Origin: Chromera velia
Lineage: Eukaryota > Sar > Chromeraceae
Assembly (NCBI GenBank): GCA_018398765.1
Contig: JAHBMJ010003748.1
Span: 1-10,064 of the forward strand
DNA length: 10,064 nt
Reading direction: 5' to 3'
Position 1 is the stretch's first letter. Each line of letters starts with the position of its first letter. The translations under genes were made by a program, and so were the position numbers. Positions 1 through 6,930 of the stretch are shown piece by piece. The notes below the pieces were generated by a model, which made no database searches, was not told the DNA's origin, and saw only the letters and a list, made by a program, of their open reading frames with translations.

Positions 1-34
<34 letters not shown>

Positions 35-383
35 AAGATCGGCTTGCTTTTCCCTCCCGCTGTCTCTTGCTTCCTGTCTCACCCACCCACCCACCCACCC
101 ACCGTCTCTCTCTCGGTTGTTGCCTTTCAAGACCCCACAAGGGAGTTCCGGGCCCGGGTCCCTCTGTTGAGCAACGGCACAGCCCTAGCTGTGTGGGTGG
201 CTGGCTCGTCTGTGAGGGAGAAAAGGCAGACCTGAAGGAGACTGCGTTGTGACTTCATGTGAGCGAATGTGTCGCTCTCTCTCTCTCTCCCTCTATCTGT
301 CTTTGATCTGTCTGTGTCTGTGTGTGTGTATGTGTGAAAGAGAAGAAGTGCTCCCACCTGTGCTCCTGTTTCTCTCTGCGCAG
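1..383 (+). other. Probable intron upstream of the first visible WSC exon
   Basis: This stretch starts with a (CT)n run and has a CACC repeat near 80-104. It ends in a pyrimidine-rich tract and a GCAG acceptor at 380-383 that leads into the first WSC exon. I find no GTCAGT donor like those of the other exons, so the previous exon is probably left of the window. A GC-richer patch at about 125-235 can be read as protein in frame 2 but has no cysteine pattern, threonine tract or phase-1 donor, so I do not call it an exon. Confidence 0.55.
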
Positions 384-740
384 CCACGACGACCACCACA
401 ACCACAACAACGACCACCACCACGACTACCACCACGACGACCACCGTGTGTGCGGACCCGTTCATCGGTTGTTACCGATTTGAGAACATTCTGGGCGACC
501 AGAAGGGGTTCGAGTGGGTGCTGGAGGAGTCGGGAGAGACAACCAACGAGGTCTGCCGAGAGCTCTGCAGGACGGGGGGGTACAAGTACGCAGGGACGTT
601 CAAGGGCTCCGACTGCGCGTGCTCCAACGAACTGCCCCCGACGGCAGAGGAGGAAGGGAAGTGCGAGTTCTCCTGCAGCGGTGACAGCTCCGAGTACTGT
701 GGAGGGTCCCATGAGGCGACTCTTTCGACAACAGAATGCC
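384..740 (+). CDS. WSC module 1 exon (T20 linker plus full WSC domain)
   Basis: The exon is 357 nt with phase-1 boundaries on both sides. It starts after a GCAG acceptor with the two bases completing a split codon, followed by 20 consecutive threonine codons (386-445) and then VCADPFIGCYRF. The domain has all ten cysteines and contains FKGSDCAC and the SGDSSEYCGGSHEATL segment. The exon ends one base after the last TGC, at a GTCAGT donor. Mixed use of all four Thr codons shows that the protein tract is maintained and is not a pure microsatellite. It differs from the exon at 1636-1992 at about two positions; the one amino acid change is Lys here versus Thr there, after GY. Confidence 0.85.
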
Positions 741-3700
741 GTCAGTCAGTCAGGCAGTCGAGCAAAAAAGGAAGGGAGGCAGGCAGGCGTTCAATACGCA
801 CCACAGAGAGGAAGTGCTGAGCGAAACTCCTAGGGCTCTTTGGCTGTGTTCTGCAACGCTCATTGCTTGCTTTTCTTGTTTTGGTGCCAGCTCGATGAGC
901 TCATGTACCCAGCTTCTCTTTGTGGAAGACAGCTAGGTCGAGGGACGGACAACCTTCGGTCTTTTCGCCCGTCTTTCTCTTTTTCTTGCTTCGTGGCAAT
1001 GATGATTCAATTTGAGCAAAGGAGAAGGAGTGAAGGTATGAAGTCTCAATCTCACGATCGTCCCCCCCTCGCAGTTTGCTTCACAACTCCTGCTTCTACC
1101 CATGCTCCCCTGCTTATTATCCTTGGATTCAATGNCTTGCTTGCCTGCAGGTGCGCGGACGTCCTCGATATTCCTCCCGTTGAGAAGGGGGAGTGCGACT
1201 TCAGTTGCACGGGCGGCGGTTTGTTCTCTGGGGACACCTGCGGGTCCACTCATCGACTCACCGTGTGCAACGCCGCTTGTCGTCAGTCTTTCCTCCCCTT
1301 CCGTCTTGGTGTGTGTGTGTACAGCTTTGTTCGATCTCGCAGCATAGATTCCCTCCTCTCCACTCCTCGAGCCGCTTCCCTTGTGTTCTCTCGTGGCTTT
1401 GAGGCTTCTTCCCTCCTCGCCGCTTTTCTGGGGGCGAGAGAGACTTCTTTCTTTCATCCGCTGCCTCCTTTGCTACCTTCTGACTGCCTCTCTGATTGAT
1501 GCTCTTCCGTTCTCTCCTCTTTCTCGGATTTTTTCCACTAAGCCCGTCAAAACATTTGCATGTGCCTCTGCGCATGTGTGTGTCTGTGAGTCGCTGTGTC
1601 TACTCTTTTTCCTCGACCCCTTTCTCTCTGTGCAGCCACGACGACCACCACAACCACAACAACGACCACCACCACGACTACCACCACGACGACCACCGTG
1701 TGTGCGGACCCGTTCATCGGTTGTTACCGATTTGAGAACATTCTGGGCGACCAGAAGGGGTTCGAGTGGGTGCTGGAGGAGTCGGGAGAGACAACCAACG
1801 AGGTCTGCCGAGAGCTCTGCAGGACGGGGGGATACACGTACGCAGGGACGTTCAAGGGCTCCGACTGCGCGTGCTCCAACGAACTGCCCCCGACGGCAGA
1901 GGAGGAAGGGAAGTGCGAGTTCTCCTGCAGCGGTGACAGCTCCGAGTACTGTGGAGGGTCCCATGAGGCGACTCTTTCGACAACAGAATGCCGTCAGTCA
2001 GTCAGGCAGTCAGTCAGTCAGTCAGTCGAGCAAAAAGAAAGGGGGGCGTTCAGAAAAGGAGGTGGGCGGCCATCGGTTTGTCCTCTTCTGCGGCCGTGTA
2101 TGGCTGGCTGTTCATCCCTCGCCTTCTTTCTGCTGCTCTTTCGGCTTCTTGCGCTTTCTCTTGCATCCAATTCATCGCCAACTCGTGCACTTGCTTCATT
2201 GAACCAACATGTCGGGTTGATTCTCTCTGTCTTCTCTCTCTTCTCTTCTCTTTGCCTGTCTTGGGGGGGGGATTTCTGTTCTGCTTTTGACGTTTGTCTC
2301 AGTTTCCTTCTCACAGAAGTTTGGGAGATGCTTCCCTCCTCCCCCTCGTTGCTGGCTGAATGTCTCTGATCGAAGCTCTTTTTTCCTTCGTGTCTTTCTT
2401 TCTCTCGTTGACTGTTGACATGAATGCCCCGATTCATGTAGTCAGGGAGGGCTTGTCTCTCTCGTTGTGCGTATACCTGTATGTGTATATGTGTATAAGT
2501 GTATGTGTATATTCACTTGCGGGCTGTTGAATAAATTCATGTATTCATGCAGTGGAGGTCCCTGTGGAGACGACCACGACCACCCCCGCCCCCGAGGTGG
2601 AATGTGGTGAGTGCCTCGGTTGTTACCGGTTCCTGCGGACGGACGGGGATAACGACGGGTGGGAATTCGTGGGGGAGGAGACGACGACAGTCACAAACGA
2701 ATTGTGTGGGGAAACCTGTCGAGACAACGGGTTCACCTACAGCGGCACCCTGAAGGGCCAGGACTGTCTGTGCACAAACGACGTCCATTCGCCGAAGGTG
2801 GATGACGAGACCTGTGATATGCCGTGCGCAGGGGATTCGTCAGAAATCTGCGGGGCCACTCACGACATCTCGGTGTGCAAGTCTGCCTGCCGTCAGTCGC
2901 GTTCTCTCTTGATCTTTTTGTTCGTTGGTGTCTGTTTCGTTCAGTCCCTCCATCTCTCGTTTTGCTTGTGTGCATGCATGCTGTCTAGCTTTTCGTCTGA
3001 CCTTGCAGTGAGGATGCATGTCAAGTTGCTCGAATCTTATATTCCGTGATTGTCTGTCTGCATGTCCCCTTGAACAGACACACAAAGAAATGCGCGGGAG
3101 GGAGGGAGGGAGCTCCTCTTTTCTCGGAAATTGCTCTCTCTCTGTCTTTGTGACTGCTCCGCTCAGCCTCACATTCAATTGAATGAGGATGAGCAAAGAA
3201 GAGAACATACGGAAGAAAGAGAGAGAGCGTGAAGGCCTTCACATTGCGATGATGCAATTGTCTTCCCTTCCCTTCCGCGTCCTCTGAATTGATGCTCTCC
3301 TGCATGCCTCGATCCATCACAACCGCTTTCTCCCTCCCTTCCTGCCTGTCGCTTTCTCTTTTCATCTCTCACGGGAGGGGGGGATTTGCGCCTCTCCTTC
3401 CCTTTGCGCGGTGCGGGTAGGTAACGCGTGGTGGGATCCTGCATGCATGCACGAACAAACAGAAGACGTTCGTTCTTTTTCATGTGCATGCACATCTTGT
3501 ATGTAGAGTCAACTTCGTGCCTCTCTGTATCGCTTTCTCATTTTGATTTTGTTTCCTTTCTCGTGTCCGTCTGAACTTCCGAAACTGCAGCGACAACTAC
3601 CACCACCACCACGACCACAACCACCACCCCGACCACGGAAGCCTGTGACGACCCCTTCGTTGGCTGCTTCCGCTTTGAGAACATCCGGGGCGACCAGACG

Positions 3701-4911
3701 GGGTTCGAGTGGGTGCTGGAGGAGTCCGACAAGACCACCAACGCAGTGTGCAGAGAGCTTTGCAGCACGGCTGGATACACCTACGCAGCCACATTCAAGG
3801 GCTCCGACTGCGCGTGCTCGAACGAACTGCCCCCGACGGCCGAGGAGACGGGCAACTGCGAGTTCGCCTGCAGCGGGGACAGCAGTGACTACTGCGGGGG
3901 TTCGCATGAGGCGACTCTGACCACAACAGGATGCCGTCAGTCAGTCGAGGAAAAGGGAAGCAAATGTTTCGTTTCTTTTCCTTGGTCTTCAATTTTCTGT
4001 CTCTTTTTCCCCTCTTTTGTTTTGCCAACAGTCCCTTCCATGCTGCCTACTTGTCCGGCTAGCCGCGCATTGTGTCTACTTCACTCAAGCAGTCCATCCA
4101 AGCTTCTCTCTGCATTGAAAGCGGACCAATCAACGGTTGCCGTCATGTGTGGAAAAAGGGTGAGGTGTGTGAGCGGAAGGAAGAAAGGAAACAGGTTTTG
4201 TCCCTGAACGCAGAGACTTCCCCCCCAAAACTCAGCCGATCCAGCTAGATCCAGAGGGATTGCAGAAACCCAGCAGCAGGTTGCAAGCAGAAGCCTCCCA
4301 GATTTGTTTTGTATATGATGTAAGCCTTCTATAATCTGCTTTTGCTCTCTCGCCCTACCCCACCCCACCCCCCTTTCGCAGATCGGACTCCCACTACAAC
4401 CACAACGACCACCGAGGCCGCCACGACTGAAATTGTCACGACGACCACGACGACGACAACAGCATGCAGAGGGGAATTCCTCGGGTGCTACCGCTTCCTG
4501 AACACAGAAGATGACCAAACGGGATTCAAGTGGGTCTCTGAGGAGGATGAGGAGTTAACGAACGTCAAGTGTCAGGATCTGTGCGCGGCGGCAGGACAGT
4601 CCGTTTCCGCGACGTTCAAGGGTAACGACTGCGCGTGTGCGATGTCCCCCCCTCCTGTGAAGCTGCCGGACGAAGAGTGCACGTGGCCCTGTGAGGGCGG
4701 AGGGCCGGAGGGAGAGTTCTGCGGGGACAGGCACAAGGCGACGGTCTTTGCCTCGTCTTGCGGTCAGTTTCCCTTTTTTTTCGCTTAGTTTCATACGAAA
4801 AAAAGAATTCTGTATGAAAGTAAACGCATGCCTCGTCTTACGGTCAGTTTCCTTAGAGATCGCCTCTCTTCTCTTTTTTCCTCGGGTCCTTCTGGGATTC
4901 TTTTTTTTTTC

Positions 4912-4945
<34 letters not shown>

Positions 4946-6918
4946 GTGTGTGTGTGTGTGTGTGTGTGCCAGCGCGTTTGCCTGTATCGGTGTCCGTGCA
5001 TGTGTGCCTATGCCTGTCAACTGCATGGGGTCCGGGCATGTCAGGGAAATAGTGCGGCTGGCTGATGTGGTGGTGTCTTCTGAATGGATGAACGGAAGAA
5101 ACGAACTAAGGCGGTAGGGCGACCAACCCAACACGGCTTCAGTCAGTCTCACCGTGCGTCTCTTTGCATTTACGTTTCTGTGTGCATGCATGCATGCGTG
5201 TGGGTGCAGCTCCGGTGATCGTCACCACTACCACCACGACGACGACTGCCTCTGGAGTGACGACCACCCCCACAGAGACGAAGCTGCCCTGCAGAGGGAA
5301 GCAGGTGCCGGAGGGGGAGGAGCCAACGGGCGCTCCTGTGGAAGAGACGGTACCAGCGGAGTCTTGCTCGAGTGCGATCGGGTGCTATCGTTTCTTCCAG
5401 GCCGACCAGGAAGGGTATGAATGGCTCACAGAGGAAGATGGCACGGTGGTCAGTCAGTCAGTTGGGTTGTCAGATGGATGTACAAAGATGCGAACAGAGA
5501 CAGTGACAAGACTTTGGAACAGACTCCCTCTCCTTCTTTTCGCCCGATAAGGAGGCTCATGGTCCTGCAGACGGAAAGGTGATCAGTCGGACGTACCTTG
5601 TGAGAAAGACAGACAGACAGACAAGTAAAGAAAGCATTGATGGACTGACAAAATGTCGGACAGCTCATTCATGAGAAGGGGAAAAAAATGGAGAGAGAAA
5701 GAAAAAAATCAAAAGATGAACAGAGAAACAAGTAAATAAACAGAGAAAGAGGTGGAACTGCTTTGCTGTGATTTTCGCGGACTGCGCAACTCTCTCGTCT
5801 TTCCCTCACGCTTTGGATCTTTGCCTGCCTGCCTCCTTGCTTGCTTGTCTGCTTGCAGACGAACAGCGGGTGCAGTGCGATGTGTGCGGAGGCGGGGTAC
5901 GCCTTCTCAGGCACTTTCAAGGGCACTGACTGCGTGTGCACAAACGAGACGCCCGCAGCAGACCGCCAGCTGGATGTGAAGGAATGTGACAGTAAGTGCA
6001 CGGGGGGGAAGTGCAATGTGTGGGCAACTTTGGGTTTCCTCTCTGTGTCGAAGGACGTGGGCGCAGACTGTTACTGTGGAGGCGGGAACGAGGTCACGAT
6101 CTCGGGGACATGTGTTGGGACTCCCACAATCAGTCAGTCGGTGAGGGCGCATGTATGTGTGTATGTGTATGTGTATGTGGGAGTGGCTGTCACTTGAGTG
6201 TTTTGTTTTTCAGTTTTGCTGTGTCTTATTCGGCTTTTGCTGTCTTTCTGGTTGGTCCAGAATATACCACCCACACACACACATACACACACACGCACAC
6301 ACACACACGTCCATAAGTCACCTTTTCTACTTTTGTTTTTTCGTGACCGCGAACAGACAAAAGTGGATCTTTCTGAGGGGGGCCTCTGCACTGCATGCAA
6401 ATTGATCTATCTCTTTCTGTCTCCATCTGTCTGCATTCCTGCCTGCAGCCACCACGACAACCACCACAACCACAACGACAACCACCACAACCACAACGAC
6501 AACCACCGGGACTACTACGACCACCACAACCACGCCAGAGCCCACGACGACAACCACGGAGACTACTACGACCACCACAACCACGCCAGAGCCCACGACG
6601 ACCACCACGACCGTGTGTGCAGCGCACTCCGCCGGGTGCTACAGCTTTGAGAACATGAAAGGGGAACAGGAGGGCTTCAGCTGGGCCGAGGAGGAGTCCA
6701 CCGAGATGACCAACGCGCTCTGTTCCAAGTTGTGCACAGAAAAGGGCTTTCGCTACTCCGCAACCTTCAAGGGCAACGACTGCGCCTGCACAGAGACCCT
6801 TCCGCCTGAAGAGCGCACGAAGGACACTGTCTGCGACGTCTCCTGCACAGGCGACTCCTCAGACTACTGTGGAGGGTCTCACGATGTGACCATCTTCGAC
6901 TCTCTCTGCGGTCAGTGA
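384..6918 (+). CDS. Multi-WSC-domain, threonine-rich surface protein (multi-exon, 5' partial)
   Basis: Gene-level entry. Proposed join: 384-740, 1636-1992, 2553-2891, 3591-3935, 4382-4762, 5210-5448, 5859-6132 and 6449-6918. The frame stays open over about 918 codons before the final stop. It encodes seven modules, each a Thr-rich linker plus a WSC-like domain. The recurring pattern is a GCYRF-like start, a central W, TN..C...C, a GY/GF, FKG.DC.C, C...C.G and CGG, then a final Cys, giving about ten cysteines per domain. WSC domains are known from fungal wall sensors and other extracellular proteins and are thought to bind glycans; Thr/Ser-rich linkers are commonly O-glycosylated stalks. I infer a secreted or cell-surface protein that binds wall or environmental polysaccharide. 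No start codon, signal peptide, transmembrane segment or catalytic domain lies in the window, so an enzyme domain elsewhere in the gene cannot be excluded. Confidence 0.8.
741..1635 (+). other. Intron between WSC modules 1 and 2, containing an orphan half exon
   Basis: The intron begins with GTCAGTCAGTCAGG and ends with a pyrimidine-rich tract and GTGCAG. Inside it lie a single N at 1135 and, 15 bases later, the half-domain exon described separately. Skipping that piece keeps the frame, since both flanking exons are phase 1. I looked for the missing first half of a WSC domain between 741 and 1150 and found none. The rest is low-complexity, pyrimidine-rich sequence. Confidence 0.7.
1151..1281 (+). 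pseudogene. Orphan exon encoding only the second half of a WSC domain
   Basis: After a CTGCAG acceptor, this 131-nt open segment encodes CADVLDIPPVEKGECDFSC, then a CTGGG, DTCG, THRLTVC and NAAC run, and ends one base after the last Cys at a GTCAGT donor. It matches the second half of the other WSC domains, most closely the one at 2553-2891 (both end VC..ACR). Its acceptor is phase 2, so joining it to 740 (phase 1) would put it out of frame and lose the cysteine pattern. It would be in frame if joined to a cryptic donor at 618/619 inside module 1 (codon GC|G). It may be an alternative second-half exon, a relic, or one half of a domain whose other half is missing at the N. The donor phase still fits the exon at 1636. 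Confidence 0.6.
1636..1992 (+). CDS. WSC module 2 exon (T20 linker plus full WSC domain)
   Basis: This is a 357-nt phase 1-1 exon after a GTGCAG acceptor, with 20 threonine codons followed by VCADPFIGCYRF and a complete ten-cysteine WSC domain. It is nearly base-for-base identical to module 1, including synonymous sites, with GYTY where module 1 has GYKY. It ends in TGC plus one base, followed by the longest donor repeat in the gene: GTCA-type units run from 1993 to 2028. Joined to module 1 or to the orphan half exon, the split codon is CCC (Pro). Confidence 0.85.
1993..2552 (+). other. Intron between WSC modules 2 and 3
   Basis: The intron is 560 nt. It starts with an array of nine GTCA-like units (1993-2028), continues as pyrimidine-rich sequence with a G9 run near 2264-2272, and has a TGTATATGTGTATA-like stretch around 2467-2512. 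It ends in CATGCAG. Reading through from the exon gives a hydrophobic tail up to a stop at 2367-2369; I treat this as a by-product of pyrimidine-rich sequence. No further exon is visible. Confidence 0.7.
2553..2891 (+). CDS. WSC module 3 exon (short Thr/Pro linker)
   Basis: This is a 339-nt phase 1-1 exon. The linker is short and mixed (EVPVETTTTTPAPEVECGEC) and leads into LGCYRFLRTDGDNDGWEF. The WSC pattern is complete: TNELC, ETC, GFTYSGTLKGQDCLC, ETCDMPC, AGDSSEICGATH and VCKSAC. It is clearly diverged from modules 1, 2 and 4 and carries one more Cys near its end (VC..AC), a feature shared with the orphan half exon. The split codon with module 2 is CTG (Leu). The donor is GTCAGTCG. Confidence 0.83.
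2892..3590 (+). other. Intron between WSC modules 3 and 4, rich in short palindromes
   Basis: At 699 nt this is the longest uninterrupted intron. It starts GTCAGTCG and ends ACTGCAG. No WSC-like or Thr-rich coding segment is visible. It contains three perfect 14-bp palindromes, at 3172-3185, 3229-3242 and 3482-3495, plus GCATGCATGC runs near 2972-2980 and 3441-3451. Confidence 0.7.
3591..3935 (+). CDS. WSC module 4 exon
   Basis: This is a 345-nt phase 1-1 exon after CTGCAG. A Thr-rich linker of about 15 residues (with one Pro) leads into EACDDPFVGCFRFENIRGDQ and then a full WSC domain. It is close to modules 1 and 2 in protein (shared FEWVLEES, FKGSDCACSNELPPTAEE and CGGSHEATL), with differences spread along it. 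It is therefore an older duplicate of the same subfamily that has not been homogenised. The split codon with module 3 is CCG (Pro). The donor is GTCAGTCAGTCG. Confidence 0.85.
3936..4381 (+). other. Intron between WSC modules 4 and 5
   Basis: The intron is 446 nt, from GTCAGTCAGTCG to TTTCGCAG. It is pyrimidine-rich in its first third, mixed in the middle, and pyrimidine-rich again before the acceptor. I see no exon, RNA gene or repeat of note. Confidence 0.7.
4382..4762 (+). CDS. WSC module 5 exon
   Basis: This is a 381-nt phase 1-1 exon after TTTCGCAG. The linker reads RTPTTTTTTTEAATTEIV followed by eight Thr, then ACRGEFLGCYRFLNTEDD. The WSC features are TNVKC, DLC, FKGNDCAC, EECTWPC, a glycine-rich CEGGGPEG loop, and FCGDRHKATV in place of the usual CGGSH, then a final SSC. 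Replacement of the second Gly of the CGG motif by Asp and the longer loop make it one of the more diverged copies. The split codon into the next exon is GCT (Ala). Confidence 0.83.
4763..5209 (+). other. Intron between WSC modules 5 and 6, with duplicated donor and microsatellites
   Basis: The intron is 447 nt, from GTCAGTTT to GGTGCAG. Bases 4750-4772, spanning the exon end and donor, are repeated at 4830-4852 with about one mismatch; using the second donor would add 80 nt and reach a stop at 4786-4788. A small inverted repeat, TTTCATAC and GTATGAAA, lies between the two copies. A (CT)n then (TG)n tract fills 4913-4968. Confidence 0.7.
4913..4968. repeat. (CT)n/(TG)n compound microsatellite
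   Basis: A CT run broken by short interruptions passes directly into an uninterrupted TG run. It lies inside the intron after WSC module 5. Confidence 0.9.
5210..5448 (+). CDS. WSC module 6, first exon (linker plus first part of the domain)
   Basis: This is a 239-nt exon, phase 1 at its start and phase 0 at its end. After PVIV come eight Thr, ASGV, TTTPTETKLPC and a longer acidic linker of about 30 residues ending SCSSAIGCYRFFQADQEGYE. The WSC domain is cut after WLTEEDGTV. I chose the end at 5448 because the sequence there is GTG followed by GTCAGTCAG, and phase 0 matches the next exon exactly: aligned with the other modules, EEDGTV plus TNSGCSAMC fits EES..TTNEVC..LC. Confidence 0.82.
5449..5858 (+). 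other. Phase-0 intron inside WSC module 6
   Basis: The intron is 410 nt, from GTCAGTCAGTCAG to GCTTGCAG. The left two thirds are purine-rich on this strand (GACA repeats near 5607-5622, GA and A-rich runs up to 5750), unlike most introns of the gene, and the last 100 bases are pyrimidine-rich with TGCC/TTGC repeats. No coding signal is visible. Confidence 0.75.
5859..6132 (+). CDS. WSC module 6, second exon
   Basis: This is a 274-nt exon, phase 0 at its start and phase 1 at its end. It continues the domain with TNSGCSAMCAEAGYAFSG, TFKGTDCVCTNE, VKECDSKCTGG and later DCYCGGGNEVTISGTC. Between CTGG and DCYC about 16-20 extra residues (around KCNVWATLGFLSV) are present that no other copy has, with an additional Cys. 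A consensus-like GTAAGT at 5992 and a GCAG ending at 6066 would remove exactly 75 nt in frame, but also one conserved cysteine, so I keep it as exon. The end at 6132 is set by a GTCAGT donor whose phase joins the next exon as ACC (Thr). Confidence 0.78.
6133..6448 (+). other. Intron between WSC modules 6 and 7
   Basis: The intron is 316 nt, from GTCAGTCGG to GCCTGCAG. It has a TATG/TGTG-rich start (about 6150-6180) and a CA repeat at 6271-6309. I see no additional exon. Confidence 0.7.
6271..6309. repeat. (CA)n microsatellite
   Basis: Nearly pure CA dinucleotides with two single-base interruptions (AT, GC). It is intronic. Confidence 0.9.
6449..6918 (+). CDS. WSC module 7 exon, possibly the terminal exon
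   Basis: The exon starts phase 1 after CTGCAG. Its linker is the longest in the gene, 54 residues (6451-6612): 19 Thr, a Gly, then two 17-residue units of the form T8-PEP-T5 plus one residue. The domain follows: VCAAHSAGCYSFENMKGEQE, TNALC, KLC, FKGNDCAC, TVCDVSC, TGDSSDYCGGSHDVTIF and SLC. After the last Cys the sequence is G followed by GTCAGTGAGG. Like every other exon it could stop at 6910 and splice on in phase 1. Read through, the same bases give GGT CAG TGA, a stop at 6916-6918. I find no later WSC exon in the window, which favours a terminal exon, but both remain open. Confidence 0.82.
6511..6612 (+). repeat. 51-bp coding tandem repeat in the Thr/Pro linker (2 copies)
   Basis: Copies at 6511-6561 and 6562-6612 are almost identical and encode T8-PEP-T5 plus Glu or Thr. 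This looks like recent in-frame expansion of the glycosylated stalk. Confidence 0.9.
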
Positions 6919-6930
6919 GGGAGGGCAGTT

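Noticed and set aside
125-235. Possible extra exon left of the first WSC exon
   Set aside because: There is no GTCAGT donor, no phase-1 end and no similarity to the modules. Open for about 67 codons only.
127-465. Minus-strand open frame with a long poly-valine run, and similar Gly/Val frames opposite the other Thr tracts
   Set aside because: They are the antisense of the threonine-coding repeats. The plus strand has the conserved cysteine domain, splice sites and phases.
249-833. Plus-strand frames giving Arg/Pro-rich or His/Asp-rich proteins across the linkers
   Set aside because: These are frame shadows of the ACN repeats; the WSC pattern and in-phase splice sites are only in the Thr frame.
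1993-2369. Hydrophobic read-through from WSC module 2 as a possible membrane anchor
   Set aside because: Pyrimidine-rich intron DNA gives Leu/Phe/Ser-rich translations by default. A GTCAGT donor precedes it and the next acceptor fits in phase.
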